DNA of 15,840 nt. It comes from CAYNLG01 sp964397995 (GTDB lineage Bacteria > Planctomycetota > Phycisphaerae > FEN-1346). Position numbers and translations under genes: made by a program. Shown piece after piece: positions 6,573 to 12,650 of this stretch. The notes beneath the pieces are model-generated. The model did no database searches. It saw only the letters and a list, made by a program, of their open reading frames with translations, and was not told where the DNA came from. Each line of letters opens with the position of its first letter. Within the stretch, counting starts at the first letter, position 1. The stretch is from positions 1 through 15,840 of the forward strand of contig CAYNLG010000083.1 in assembly GCA_964397995.1 (NCBI GenBank). The letters are read 5' to 3'.

Positions 6573-7781
6573 TCAGGCGACGATGCCCCGGGCCTGGAGG
6601 TCGTCGATGGCGGCCGCGTCGTAGCCGAGCTCCTCGAGGACCGCGCGGCCGTCGGCGCCGAGGGCCGGCGCCGGCCGCCGGTGCCGCGCCGGCGTCGCGT
6701 GCAGCCGCAGCGGCGTCCCGAGCACGCGGAGCGGCCCGGCCCCGGGATGGTCCAGCTCGACAACCATGCCGTTGGCCCGCACCTGCGGGTCCGCGGCCGC
6801 CTCCGCGAAGGTATTCACGCGGGCGCACAGGACGCCCCGGGCGGGCAGCGCCTCCATCCACGCGTCGGTCGCCTTCGTCCTGAGCCGCTCGGCCAGGATG
6901 GCGTTCAGGGCCTGGCGGTTCTCGAGCTGCAGCGCCTCGGTGGCGAACCGCGCCTCCGCGCTCAGGTCCCCGAGGCCGAGGGCGGTCGAGATGTCCCGGA
7001 GGGCGTTGTCCGAGAAGACCGGCGAGATCTCGAGGGCCCCGTCGGCCGTCAGGAAAGCCTTGTCGATGGCCTCCTCGGTGCCGCCCACGCGGGCCGGTTC
7101 CGTCACCTTGTCGGCATTGAGCTGGGCCGCCCCCTCCCACGTGTGGGCGTGGAAAGCCACGCTCAGCAGGTCCGTCGTCACCCGTTGGCCGCGCCCCGTC
7201 CGCTCGCGGTGGAGCAGGGCGATCAGGATGCCCTGCATCAGCATCAGCCCCGCAGGGTAGTCGGCCGAGATGCCGCCGGGCAGGGGCGTGCCGCCGCCCT
7301 CCGGCCGGACGAACCAGCCGGCCTCCGCCCGGGCCATCATGTCGTGCCCGCCGCGCTGCGCCGCCACGTACGGCCCGGCGTCGCCCCAGCCGCTCGACGC
7401 GGCGTACACGAGGCGCGGGTTCCATCCGGAGACCGCCTCGTAACCGAAGCCGAGTTTCTCCATGACGCCGACGCGGAAGTTGTGGACGAGCACGTCGGCC
7501 GTCTCGAGCAACTGCCGCACGACGGCCTTGCCCGCGTCGGCCTTGAGGTCCACCGCCAAGCTCCGCTTGTTCCGGTTCAGGTTCGCGAACGGCAGGCTGA
7601 CCCCGCCCGCGAAGGGGCCCCACGCGCGGCTCCAGTCGCCGGCGCCCGGCCGCTCGACCTTGATGACGTCGGCCCCGAAGTCCGCCAGGAGCTGCGTCCC
7701 GACGGGCCCCTGGTAGACGTGGCTGAAGTCCACGATGCGGAGGCCGGCAAGCGGCAGATCGGTCGGCGTCGGGTCGGGCAT
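6573..7781 (-). CDS. Class III (CaiB/BaiF/Frc family) acyl-CoA transferase
   Basis: A 402-residue protein of normal family length. The N-terminus has the family signature (GLRIVDFSHVYQGPVGTQLLADFGADVIKVERP, described here by position 13-45) and GDWSR at 48-52. NLNRNKRSLAVDLK spans 67-80 and LVHNFRVGVMEKLG spans 98-111. GISADYPAG at 170-178 carries Asp174, which corresponds to the catalytic Asp that forms the aspartyl-CoA thioester. The TGRGQRV stretch (about 194-200) is also typical. These enzymes move CoA between carboxylic acids without ATP, for example carnitine, formate/oxalate or aromatic acids; the acid here is unknown. The gene starts 3 bp after the crotonase stop, and a GAAAGG site precedes the ATG. 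No acyl-CoA ligase is seen in the window, so this transferase is the likely activating step for the operon. Confidence 0.93.
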   Translation of the reverse strand: MPDPTPTDLPLAGLRIVDFSHVYQGPVGTQLLADFGADVIKVERPGAGDWSRAWGPFAGGVSLPFANLNRNKRSLAVDLKADAGKAVVRQLLETADVLVHNFRVGVMEKLGFGYEAVSGWNPRLVYAASSGWGDAGPYVAAQRGGHDMMARAEAGWFVRPEGGGTPLPGGISADYPAGLMLMQGILIALLHRERTGRGQRVTTDLLSVAFHAHTWEGAAQLNADKVTEPARVGGTEEAIDKAFLTADGALEISPVFSDNALRDISTALGLGDLSAEARFATEALQLENRQALNAILAERLRTKATDAWMEALPARGVLCARVNTFAEAAADPQVRANGMVVELDHPGAGPLRVLGTPLRLHATPARHRRPAPALGADGRAVLEELGYDAAAIDDLQARGIVA

Positions 7782-7784
7782 GGG

Positions 7785-8555
7785 CTATGCCTTTCGGGCA
7801 AGGAAGGCGTCCAGACGCTGCCGCGCTTCCGGGTCGCGCAGGCACGCCACGGAGTGCGCGGCTTCGGCGGTCCGGGTCCGCTCCCGGGCCGCGCGGCGCC
7901 CGTCGGCCAGCATCCGTTTGAACGTGGCCACGGCCGCGCGGCTCGTTTCGGCGACCTCGGCCGCGTAGGCATCCACGGCGGCGTCCAGCGCGCCCGCGTC
8001 CGCCAGGTGATCGACCACCCCGAGACGCGCCGCTTCCGGCCCGTCGACAATCCGCCCGGCAAAGAAGAGCTGCCCGGCGGCCCGCGGGCCGACCCGCTCG
8101 GCCAGCCGCCGCGTGCCCCCCCAGCCCGGGATGAACCCCAGGCGGGCCTCCGTCAGGCCCAGCCGGGCCGACGCGTCGGCGTAAAGCACGTCCGAGGCGA
8201 GCGCCAGCTCCAGCCCGCCGCCCAGGGCGTACCCCGCGACGCGCGCCAGAACCGGGCAGGGCAGGTCCTCCAGCCGGTTGAGCACCGCGTGGCCGCGCTC
8301 CACCCACGGCCCGATCGTCCGCGCGTCGAGGGTGCGGAGGACGTTCAGGTTCGCCCCGACGCAGAAGTACCGGTCGGTGGTGCTGCGGAGGACGGCAAGG
8401 CGCGGCGGGTCGGCCTCCAGCGCGCCGAGGGCCTCCTCGAGGGCGTCGAAGACCCCCGTGTCAAGCGTCGGCGGTTTGCCCTCCGGCGGCACCAGGGCTA
8501 TCGTGGCGACGGCGCCGTCGCGGGTCAGGCGGGCGGTGGTGCGCGGCTCGGGCAT
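7785..8555 (-). CDS. Enoyl-CoA hydratase/isomerase (crotonase) family protein
   Basis: A 256-residue crotonase. The oxyanion-hole segment is FCVGANL (64-70) with Ala68, and the second is AGYALGGGLELAL (107-119) with Gly113. Both catalytic glutamates of the hydratase type are present: Glu116 in GGGLELAL and Glu136 in LTEARLGFIPGWGG. That supports a true hydratase (addition of water to a trans-2-enoyl-CoA) rather than only isomerase or decarboxylase activity, though substrate cannot be read. The C-terminal region is rich in Ala/Arg helices, as usual. A GGAG site lies 10 bases before ATG. The gene is 21 bp after the regulator and 3 bp before the CoA-transferase, so it is almost certainly co-transcribed with both. 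Confidence 0.93.
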   Translation of the reverse strand: MPEPRTTARLTRDGAVATIALVPPEGKPPTLDTGVFDALEEALGALEADPPRLAVLRSTTDRYFCVGANLNVLRTLDARTIGPWVERGHAVLNRLEDLPCPVLARVAGYALGGGLELALASDVLYADASARLGLTEARLGFIPGWGGTRRLAERVGPRAAGQLFFAGRIVDGPEAARLGVVDHLADAGALDAAVDAYAAEVAETSRAAVATFKRMLADGRRAARERTRTAEAAHSVACLRDPEARQRLDAFLARKA

Positions 8556-8576
8556 GGGGGCGGCTCTCCGCGGGGG

Positions 8577-9182
8577 TCAGACGATGTGCCGGCGAAGCGC
8601 GCGCGCCGCCTCGGCCCGGTCGTGAGCCCGGATCGCCTCGGCCACGGCCGCGTGCTCGTCGTGGCTCTCCACCAGCGACCGGTGCCGCGAGTACCGCAGC
8701 ATCATCTGAGAGACCGCCGGCAGCCAGACGTCCAGGAGCGACCCCCCGTCGGCCGCCGCCACGATCGTCCGGTGAAACGCCATGTCCAGGGCGACGACGT
8801 CCTCGAGGGCCTCGCGGCGGCAGGCCTTCAGATACGCGGCCAAGTTGGCGTCCAGGGCCGCCAGGAGCGCCTCCGGGTCGCACTCGAAGGCCTCGCCGAG
8901 GGCCCGGGTCTCGAGGGTGCGGCGCACCTGGACGAGGGTCCGCCGCTTGAACGGCGACGGCGCCCGCGCGACGCGGACGCCCGCGTTCGGCGTGGCCTCC
9001 AGCAGGCCTTCCTGCGTCAGCCGGAGGAACGTGTCGCGGATGGGCCCGCGGCTGACGCCGAACTCGCGCGCCAGCGGCACCTCGCGCAGCCGCTCCCCCG
9101 GCCGCAGGCGGCCGGCCAGGATGCGGCGGCGGAACCGCTCGGCGAGCGCTTCGTGCGCGTTGGCGGTCGGGGCCTCGGCCAT
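8577..9182 (-). CDS. GntR-family transcriptional regulator, FCD (FadR C-terminal) subfamily
   Basis: A 201-residue regulator. The N-terminal winged helix-turn-helix spans about 10-72 (LRPGERLREVPLAREFGVSR, then GPIRDTFLRLTQEGLL, then the ATPNAGVRV wing). The FCD ligand domain follows, with its usual metal-binding set: Asp133 and His137 (DMAFH), His177 (HDEH) and His199 (RRHI). FCD regulators generally bind a metal-coordinated carboxylate effector. That fits a carboxylate/acyl-CoA operon starting with this gene, which it probably autoregulates. The ATG at 9182 lies only a few bases from the predicted transcription start and has no proper Shine-Dalgarno, so the mRNA may be leaderless. No better internal ATG exists near the N-terminus. 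Confidence 0.92.
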   Translation of the reverse strand: MAEAPTANAHEALAERFRRRILAGRLRPGERLREVPLAREFGVSRGPIRDTFLRLTQEGLLEATPNAGVRVARAPSPFKRRTLVQVRRTLETRALGEAFECDPEALLAALDANLAAYLKACRREALEDVVALDMAFHRTIVAAADGGSLLDVWLPAVSQMMLRYSRHRSLVESHDEHAAVAEAIRAHDRAEAARALRRHIV

Positions 9183-9186
9183 GGCC

Positions 9187-9215
9187 TTGACGAGTATAGC
9201 CGGGCGTGCTAGATT
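9187..9215 (+). promoter_or_regulatory. Candidate divergent promoter for the large propeller gene
   Basis: TTGACG (9187-9192, five of six) is followed after exactly 17 bp by TAGATT (9210-9215, four of six) on the plus strand. Transcription would start near 9222, leaving about 60 bases of leader before ATG 9281. It overlaps the minus-strand promoter almost base for base, so the two should compete for RNA polymerase. Confidence 0.45.
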
Positions 9216-9220
9216 GTCAA
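9193..9220 (-). promoter_or_regulatory. Strong sigma70-type promoter for the gntR-led operon
   Basis: Read on the minus strand, TTGACA (perfect -35, 9220-9215) is followed after 16 bp by TATACT (five of six, 9198-9193). The predicted start near 9186 leaves only about 3-4 bases before the gntR ATG. It lies in the divergent intergenic region and shares its bases with a promoter on the other strand. Confidence 0.7.
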
Positions 9221-9251
9221 CACTCTTTGGCGGATTGTCGGCAATCCGACA
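9212..9251. promoter_or_regulatory. Candidate operator: direct and inverted repeats between divergent genes
   Basis: GATTGTC occurs at 9212-9218 and again at 9233-9239, spaced 21 bp, that is two helical turns. The first overlaps the minus promoter's -35. At 9232-9251 two perfect inverted repeats overlap: GGATTG-TCGG-CAATCC and TGTCGG-CAAT-CCGACA. TGT-CA-ACA at 9215-9222 resembles the TNGT/ACNA half-site style of FCD-GntR operators. Binding by the adjacent GntR protein is inferred from position only. Confidence 0.4.
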
Positions 9252-9280
9252 CGCGCCGCCGACCCCATCGGGAGGCCCCC

Positions 9281-11911
9281 ATGACCGACCGTGCCGAGAG
9301 GTCCGCCGACGCCTGGGCGGCGACCGGCGACGACGACCTCGACCGCATCCGCCGCCAGGTCGCCGAAACCCCGACCGCGGCCGAAACGCTCTGGGACCGT
9401 ATCGATGCCCTCTGGGGCTGGATGGTCCTCCTGCAGCGCCTCGGGGCCGACCTCTCGGACGTCCTGCCGCTCTTGGACCGCATCGAGGCCGCCCCGCCGA
9501 ACGCCTGCCGCGCCATCGACGAGGCCTTCGCCGTGTTCGGGCGCCTTCAGGCCGAGCTCGACCCCACGCCGTCGGTCGAGGCGCCCCTCGCTCCCGTCGC
9601 CGACCCCGGCGGGCCGCCCGCGGAGACGCGCGCCGCCTGGCCCGGCTACGCCCGCGACCTCCACCACACGGCTGCGGCCGACGAGCCCGGCCCGGCCGGC
9701 GGCCGCGTCGCCTGGCGGTTCGCCACGGGCCTTGCCTGGGGCGCCCGGCCGGCGGTCGAGGGCGGCCGCGTGTACGTCGCCTCCCCCGGCATCCGGACCC
9801 TGTTCTGGTGCCTCGACCTGGAGACGGGCAAGGTCCTCTGGAAGACCCGCCGCCACCGGCAGCGCCGGGCCGGCCGCCACTCGCACGCCTTGCCGCAGTC
9901 CTACACGACGCCGGCGGCGGCTTCGACGCCGCACCTCCTTGCCGACGAGGTCGTCGTCGCCGAGATGGGCGCCCAGGGCCGCGACGAGGGCCGCCGCCGC
10001 GTCCTCTGGCTCGACCGCGAGACGGGGTCGCTCCGGCGAACCGAGACCGTCGGTTGGGCCGACTATCGGGTGGGGAGCGCCCGCCTGGCGGGGTGTGGCC
10101 CGTACATCGTGCACACCGACGGGGTCCAGCGGATCCAGCCCAACCCGCCGCAGGCCATCGGCCACAACCGCGTCCTCTGCCGCCGCGCCGCCGACGGCGC
10201 CCTCCTCTGGGACTTCCCCGTCGGCCCGACCTTCGCGACGCCGGCCATGGACGACGAGCGGGCCTACGTCGGCACGCGCGACGGCGTGCTCTTCGCTTTG
10301 CACCTCGCCGGCGCGTCCGAGGAAGCCCACTTCGGCTACTCCGACACCGCCCGCGTGGCCTGGCAGCATTACGCCGGGGCGGCCATGAACCGGGCCCCCT
10401 GCGTCACCGACGATGCCGTCCTCGTCGGCGCCAACGACGGCACCGTCGCGTGTCTCGAAAAGCGCACCGGCAAGCAGCGCTGGCGGACCGACACCGGCGA
10501 CCGAGAGCCCCGCGCGTTCCAGCTCTTCTCAACGCCGACCGTCGCCGCCGGCCGCGTCTTCGTCGGCACCGCCGCCCGGACCCTTGCCTGCCTCGACGCC
10601 ACGACGGGCGAGGTCTGCTGGCGGCGCGCGACGCCCGACTGGGTCCGCGCGCGGCCGGTGGTCACGGACGAGGGCGTGATGGCCGCCACCCTCGACGGCC
10701 GCATCACCTGCTTCGACGCCCGCGACCCCGAGGCCCCGCCCCGCTGGCAGGTCCGGCCCGGCCCGTTCGGCTACTTCGGCGACCCCGTCCTTGCCGGCGG
10801 GCGGCTGCTGCTGACGGATGCGCGGCTGAACTTGGTCTGCCTGGACGCCGCCACCGGCGACGTGCGTTGGCGCCGGTCCCTGCTCCAGCACGCCGACGTC
10901 GGCGGCCGCCTCGTCCAGGCCGACGAACTGGCGTGCGGGGGCTTCCACCAGTCGAAGCCGACGGCGGTCGGCGGCACGGTCTTCGTCGGGGCGCCCTGCC
11001 GCTTCGTCTTCGCCCTCGACGCCCGGACCGGCGCCGAACGGTGGCGGTTCGAACTCGGGGCCGCCGTCTCCTGCGCCCCGGCCTGGGCGCCCGAACCCGG
11101 CGGCGCCGGGACCGTCTTCGCGGGGCAGCAGGGCGGCGAGAACGACTTCTACGCCCTCGATGCCGCCACCGGCCTGCCCCGCTGGACGCAGGCTCTCGGC
11201 TGGGTCTGGTCGTCGGCCACCGCCGCCGACGGCCGCGTCTATATCCCCGGCACCGACGGGTACCTGAACTGCCTCGATGCCGCCACGGGGCACATCCTCT
11301 GGCGGTACCGCACCGGCCGCGCCGCCCACCCGGAGGCCCCCCTCGACGCCGGCCGCGTCTTCTTCGGGTCCTGGGACCACTTCGTCTACGCCTTCGACGC
11401 CGCCGACGGCCGCCTCCTCTGGAAGTTTCACACGGGCGGCCAACCGGACTCCGGGGCGCCCATCGCCCACGGCGGGCGCCTGTACGTGCCGATGGGCGGG
11501 AAACGCCTCGCCTGCCTCGACGCCGCCACCGGCACGCTCCTCTGGGAGACCCGGACGGAGGGCGGCTGCATGAACGCGTCGCCGGCCCTCTGGCGGGGGC
11601 GGCTCCTGGTCTCGACGAGCGTCCGCAGCGGCGCCATCCCCCCGGCCTCGGAGCTCCGCTGCCTCGACGCCGCCGACGGCACCGAGCACTGGCGCGCCCC
11701 GGGAGGCGGTATCACGGGGCCCTGCGCCGCCGCCGACAAGGTCTACACCGCCAGCACCTCGGACTGCTGGTTCCGGTGCCTGGACGGCGAGACTGGCCGC
11801 GAGGTCTGGCGCGTCGCCCTCGGCGACCGCGTCTACGAGTCCGTCCCCGCGATCCACATGGGCCGCGCCTTCTTCCTCGCCGAGGACGGGTTCCTGTACG
11901 CCATCGCGTAG
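9281..11911 (+). CDS. Large PQQ-like beta-propeller repeat protein without signal peptide
   Basis: An 876-residue protein. Residues 1-95 are charged and helical with no hydrophobic leader. The propeller begins near GRVAWRFATG (141-150) and continues to the C-terminal closing strand DGFLYAIA. I count about fifteen blade motifs of the form (V/L)xCLDAATGxxxWR, such as CLDLETGKVLW (177-187), CLEKRTGKQRW, CLDATTGEVCW, CLDAATGDVRW, FDAADGRLLW and CLDGETGREVW. Fifteen motifs are too many for one eight-bladed propeller, so two stacked propellers are likely. GGAGG at 9271-9275, 5 bases before ATG 9281, fixes the start; the open frame upstream is not coding. The fold is typical of BamB-like scaffolds and quinoprotein dehydrogenases, but no cofactor site is evident. 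Lack of a signal peptide suggests a cytoplasmic location, unusual for this family. It is divergent from the gntR operon and may share its regulation. Confidence 0.88.
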   Translation: MTDRAERSADAWAATGDDDLDRIRRQVAETPTAAETLWDRIDALWGWMVLLQRLGADLSDVLPLLDRIEAAPPNACRAIDEAFAVFGRLQAELDPTPSVEAPLAPVADPGGPPAETRAAWPGYARDLHHTAAADEPGPAGGRVAWRFATGLAWGARPAVEGGRVYVASPGIRTLFWCLDLETGKVLWKTRRHRQRRAGRHSHALPQSYTTPAAASTPHLLADEVVVAEMGAQGRDEGRRRVLWLDRETGSLRRTETVGWADYRVGSARLAGCGPYIVHTDGVQRIQPNPPQAIGHNRVLCRRAADGALLWDFPVGPTFATPAMDDERAYVGTRDGVLFALHLAGASEEAHFGYSDTARVAWQHYAGAAMNRAPCVTDDAVLVGANDGTVACLEKRTGKQRWRTDTGDREPRAFQLFSTPTVAAGRVFVGTAARTLACLDATTGEVCWRRATPDWVRARPVVTDEGVMAATLDGRITCFDARDPEAPPRWQVRPGPFGYFGDPVLAGGRLLLTDARLNLVCLDAATGDVRWRRSLLQHADVGGRLVQADELACGGFHQSKPTAVGGTVFVGAPCRFVFALDARTGAERWRFELGAAVSCAPAWAPEPGGAGTVFAGQQGGENDFYALDAATGLPRWTQALGWVWSSATAADGRVYIPGTDGYLNCLDAATGHILWRYRTGRAAHPEAPLDAGRVFFGSWDHFVYAFDAADGRLLWKFHTGGQPDSGAPIAHGGRLYVPMGGKRLACLDAATGTLLWETRTEGGCMNASPALWRGRLLVSTSVRSGAIPPASELRCLDAADGTEHWRAPGGGITGPCAAADKVYTASTSDCWFRCLDGETGREVWRVALGDRVYESVPAIHMGRAFFLAEDGFLYAIA

Positions 11912-11913
11912 AG

Positions 11914-11928
11914 GCCCGCGACGCGGGC
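11914..11928. terminator. GC hairpin after the large propeller gene
   Basis: GCCCGCG (11914-11920) and CGCGGGC (11922-11928) form a perfect inverted repeat around a single A, effectively a 5-bp stem with a 5-base loop. It starts 2 bases after the stop codon. No T tract follows, so intrinsic termination is uncertain; it may only protect the 3' end. Confidence 0.3.
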
Positions 11929-11952
11929 GCGGCAGCGCGGTGGGCGCGGCCG

Positions 11953-12385
11953 CTACCGCTTCCGGAGGTCATGGCAGACGAGGTGCCCGCGGATCGTCCG
12001 CATGAAGAACCGGCCCGCCACCGGCGGGTACTCCAGCTGCACCTCGTGGCCGCTCCTCAGCAGGTGCGCGAAGTCGGCCGGCTCGCCCGGCGCGTCCTCG
12101 GCCAGCCGGTCCGCCGGCTGCATCGTCCATGTCCCCCACGCCCGGGGGGGCGGGCACGCCGTACGTCCCCTCGAGGGCACGCTGCAGGGCGCAGAAATCC
12201 TTGCGGTTCAGGGCCTCCAGCGCCTCGTCCGAGGCCCCGGCCGCCCGACGCGCCCACGCCAGGTCCTGCTCCAGCGCCCCGAGCAATGCCGGGTCGGCCG
12301 CCTCGACCACCGGCCGCCACACCCGCTCCATGATCTCCGGCAGACGCGCCCGCGGGGCCTTGGCCGCCGCCCCCGCCCCGTGCAC
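11953..12385 (-). pseudogene. Small protein gene broken by a +1 shift at a C7 run
   Basis: Two adjacent reading frames together give one sensible protein. The first frame runs from about 12385 (GTG) or 12331 (ATG, MERVWRPVVEAADPALLGAL) to the TYGVPAP region. It then turns into Arg/Gly/Pro-rich nonsense. The second frame picks up with TWTMQPADRLAEDAPGE and continues as HEVQLEYPPVAGRFFMRTIR to the stop at 11953. The switch falls on a run of seven C on the coding strand (12150-12144); deleting one C joins the frames into about 125 residues from ATG 12331. I do not recognise the family. The cause may be a true mutation, phase-variable slippage or a sequencing error. The start is unsure: the ATG has GGAG only 3 bases away, and the GTG has a weak site. 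Confidence 0.5.
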
Positions 12386-12390
12386 GCCGT

Positions 12391-12461
12391 CCGTCCCCGC
12401 CCTGTTCGCGCGCCGCCGTTGCCGTCTCGCGGTTGCCGTTTTGCCGTTCGCCGTTTTCTAT
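12391..12461 (+). repeat. Dispersed repeat, copy A
   Basis: This 71-bp stretch, rich in GCCGTT/TTGCCG units, aligns with 15712-15787 in the same orientation. The first 34 bases match at 28 positions, and the rest (through GGTTG, GTTTTGCC and TTCTAT) aligns with about 5 bases of gaps. It lies just upstream of the broken gene's start. It contains short internal repeats of CCGTT but no ORF that looks selected. Confidence 0.6.
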
Positions 12462-12650
12462 CGCCGTTCTCTGAAATCTCAAAGCTCAAATCGGGAATCG
12501 CCGCTGGCCGTTGTGGTCCGACCAGTTGTGCAGCTCAAGCCCAAGGGCTCCGGGGCCATCCTGGCATGGCAGATCATCGAGTCGCCAACAGCGAACTCAC
12601 CTGAAGATGTTGTGCCTGAGGGCGAACTGTGACGGACTATGTCGCCGTCC
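12462..12650. other. Gene-free stretch with AT-richer low-complexity repeat
   Basis: No convincing gene is seen here. Around 12470-12494 lies an imperfect repeat of the form CTGAAATCTCAAAGCTCAAA. It translates as SEISKLKSGI, a type of intergenic low-complexity sequence that I associate with Planctomycetota genomes (from memory, unverified). The remainder to the protease stop at 12651 shows only weak dyads, for example GACGG...CCGTC near 12631-12651, and no clear terminator with a T tract. Confidence 0.4.

Noticed and set aside
4942..8307. A 1121-codon open frame on the minus strand extending the aldehyde dehydrogenase upstream
   Set aside because: Only the part from 6420 down encodes aldehyde dehydrogenase. 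The upstream part is Gly/Arg/Pro-rich nonsense antiphase to the CoA-transferase and crotonase genes, as expected in very GC-rich DNA.
8782..12333. A 1183-codon open frame on the plus strand across the regulator and propeller genes
   Set aside because: Composition is Arg/Pro-rich without domains, and it is a shadow of the real genes in other frames.
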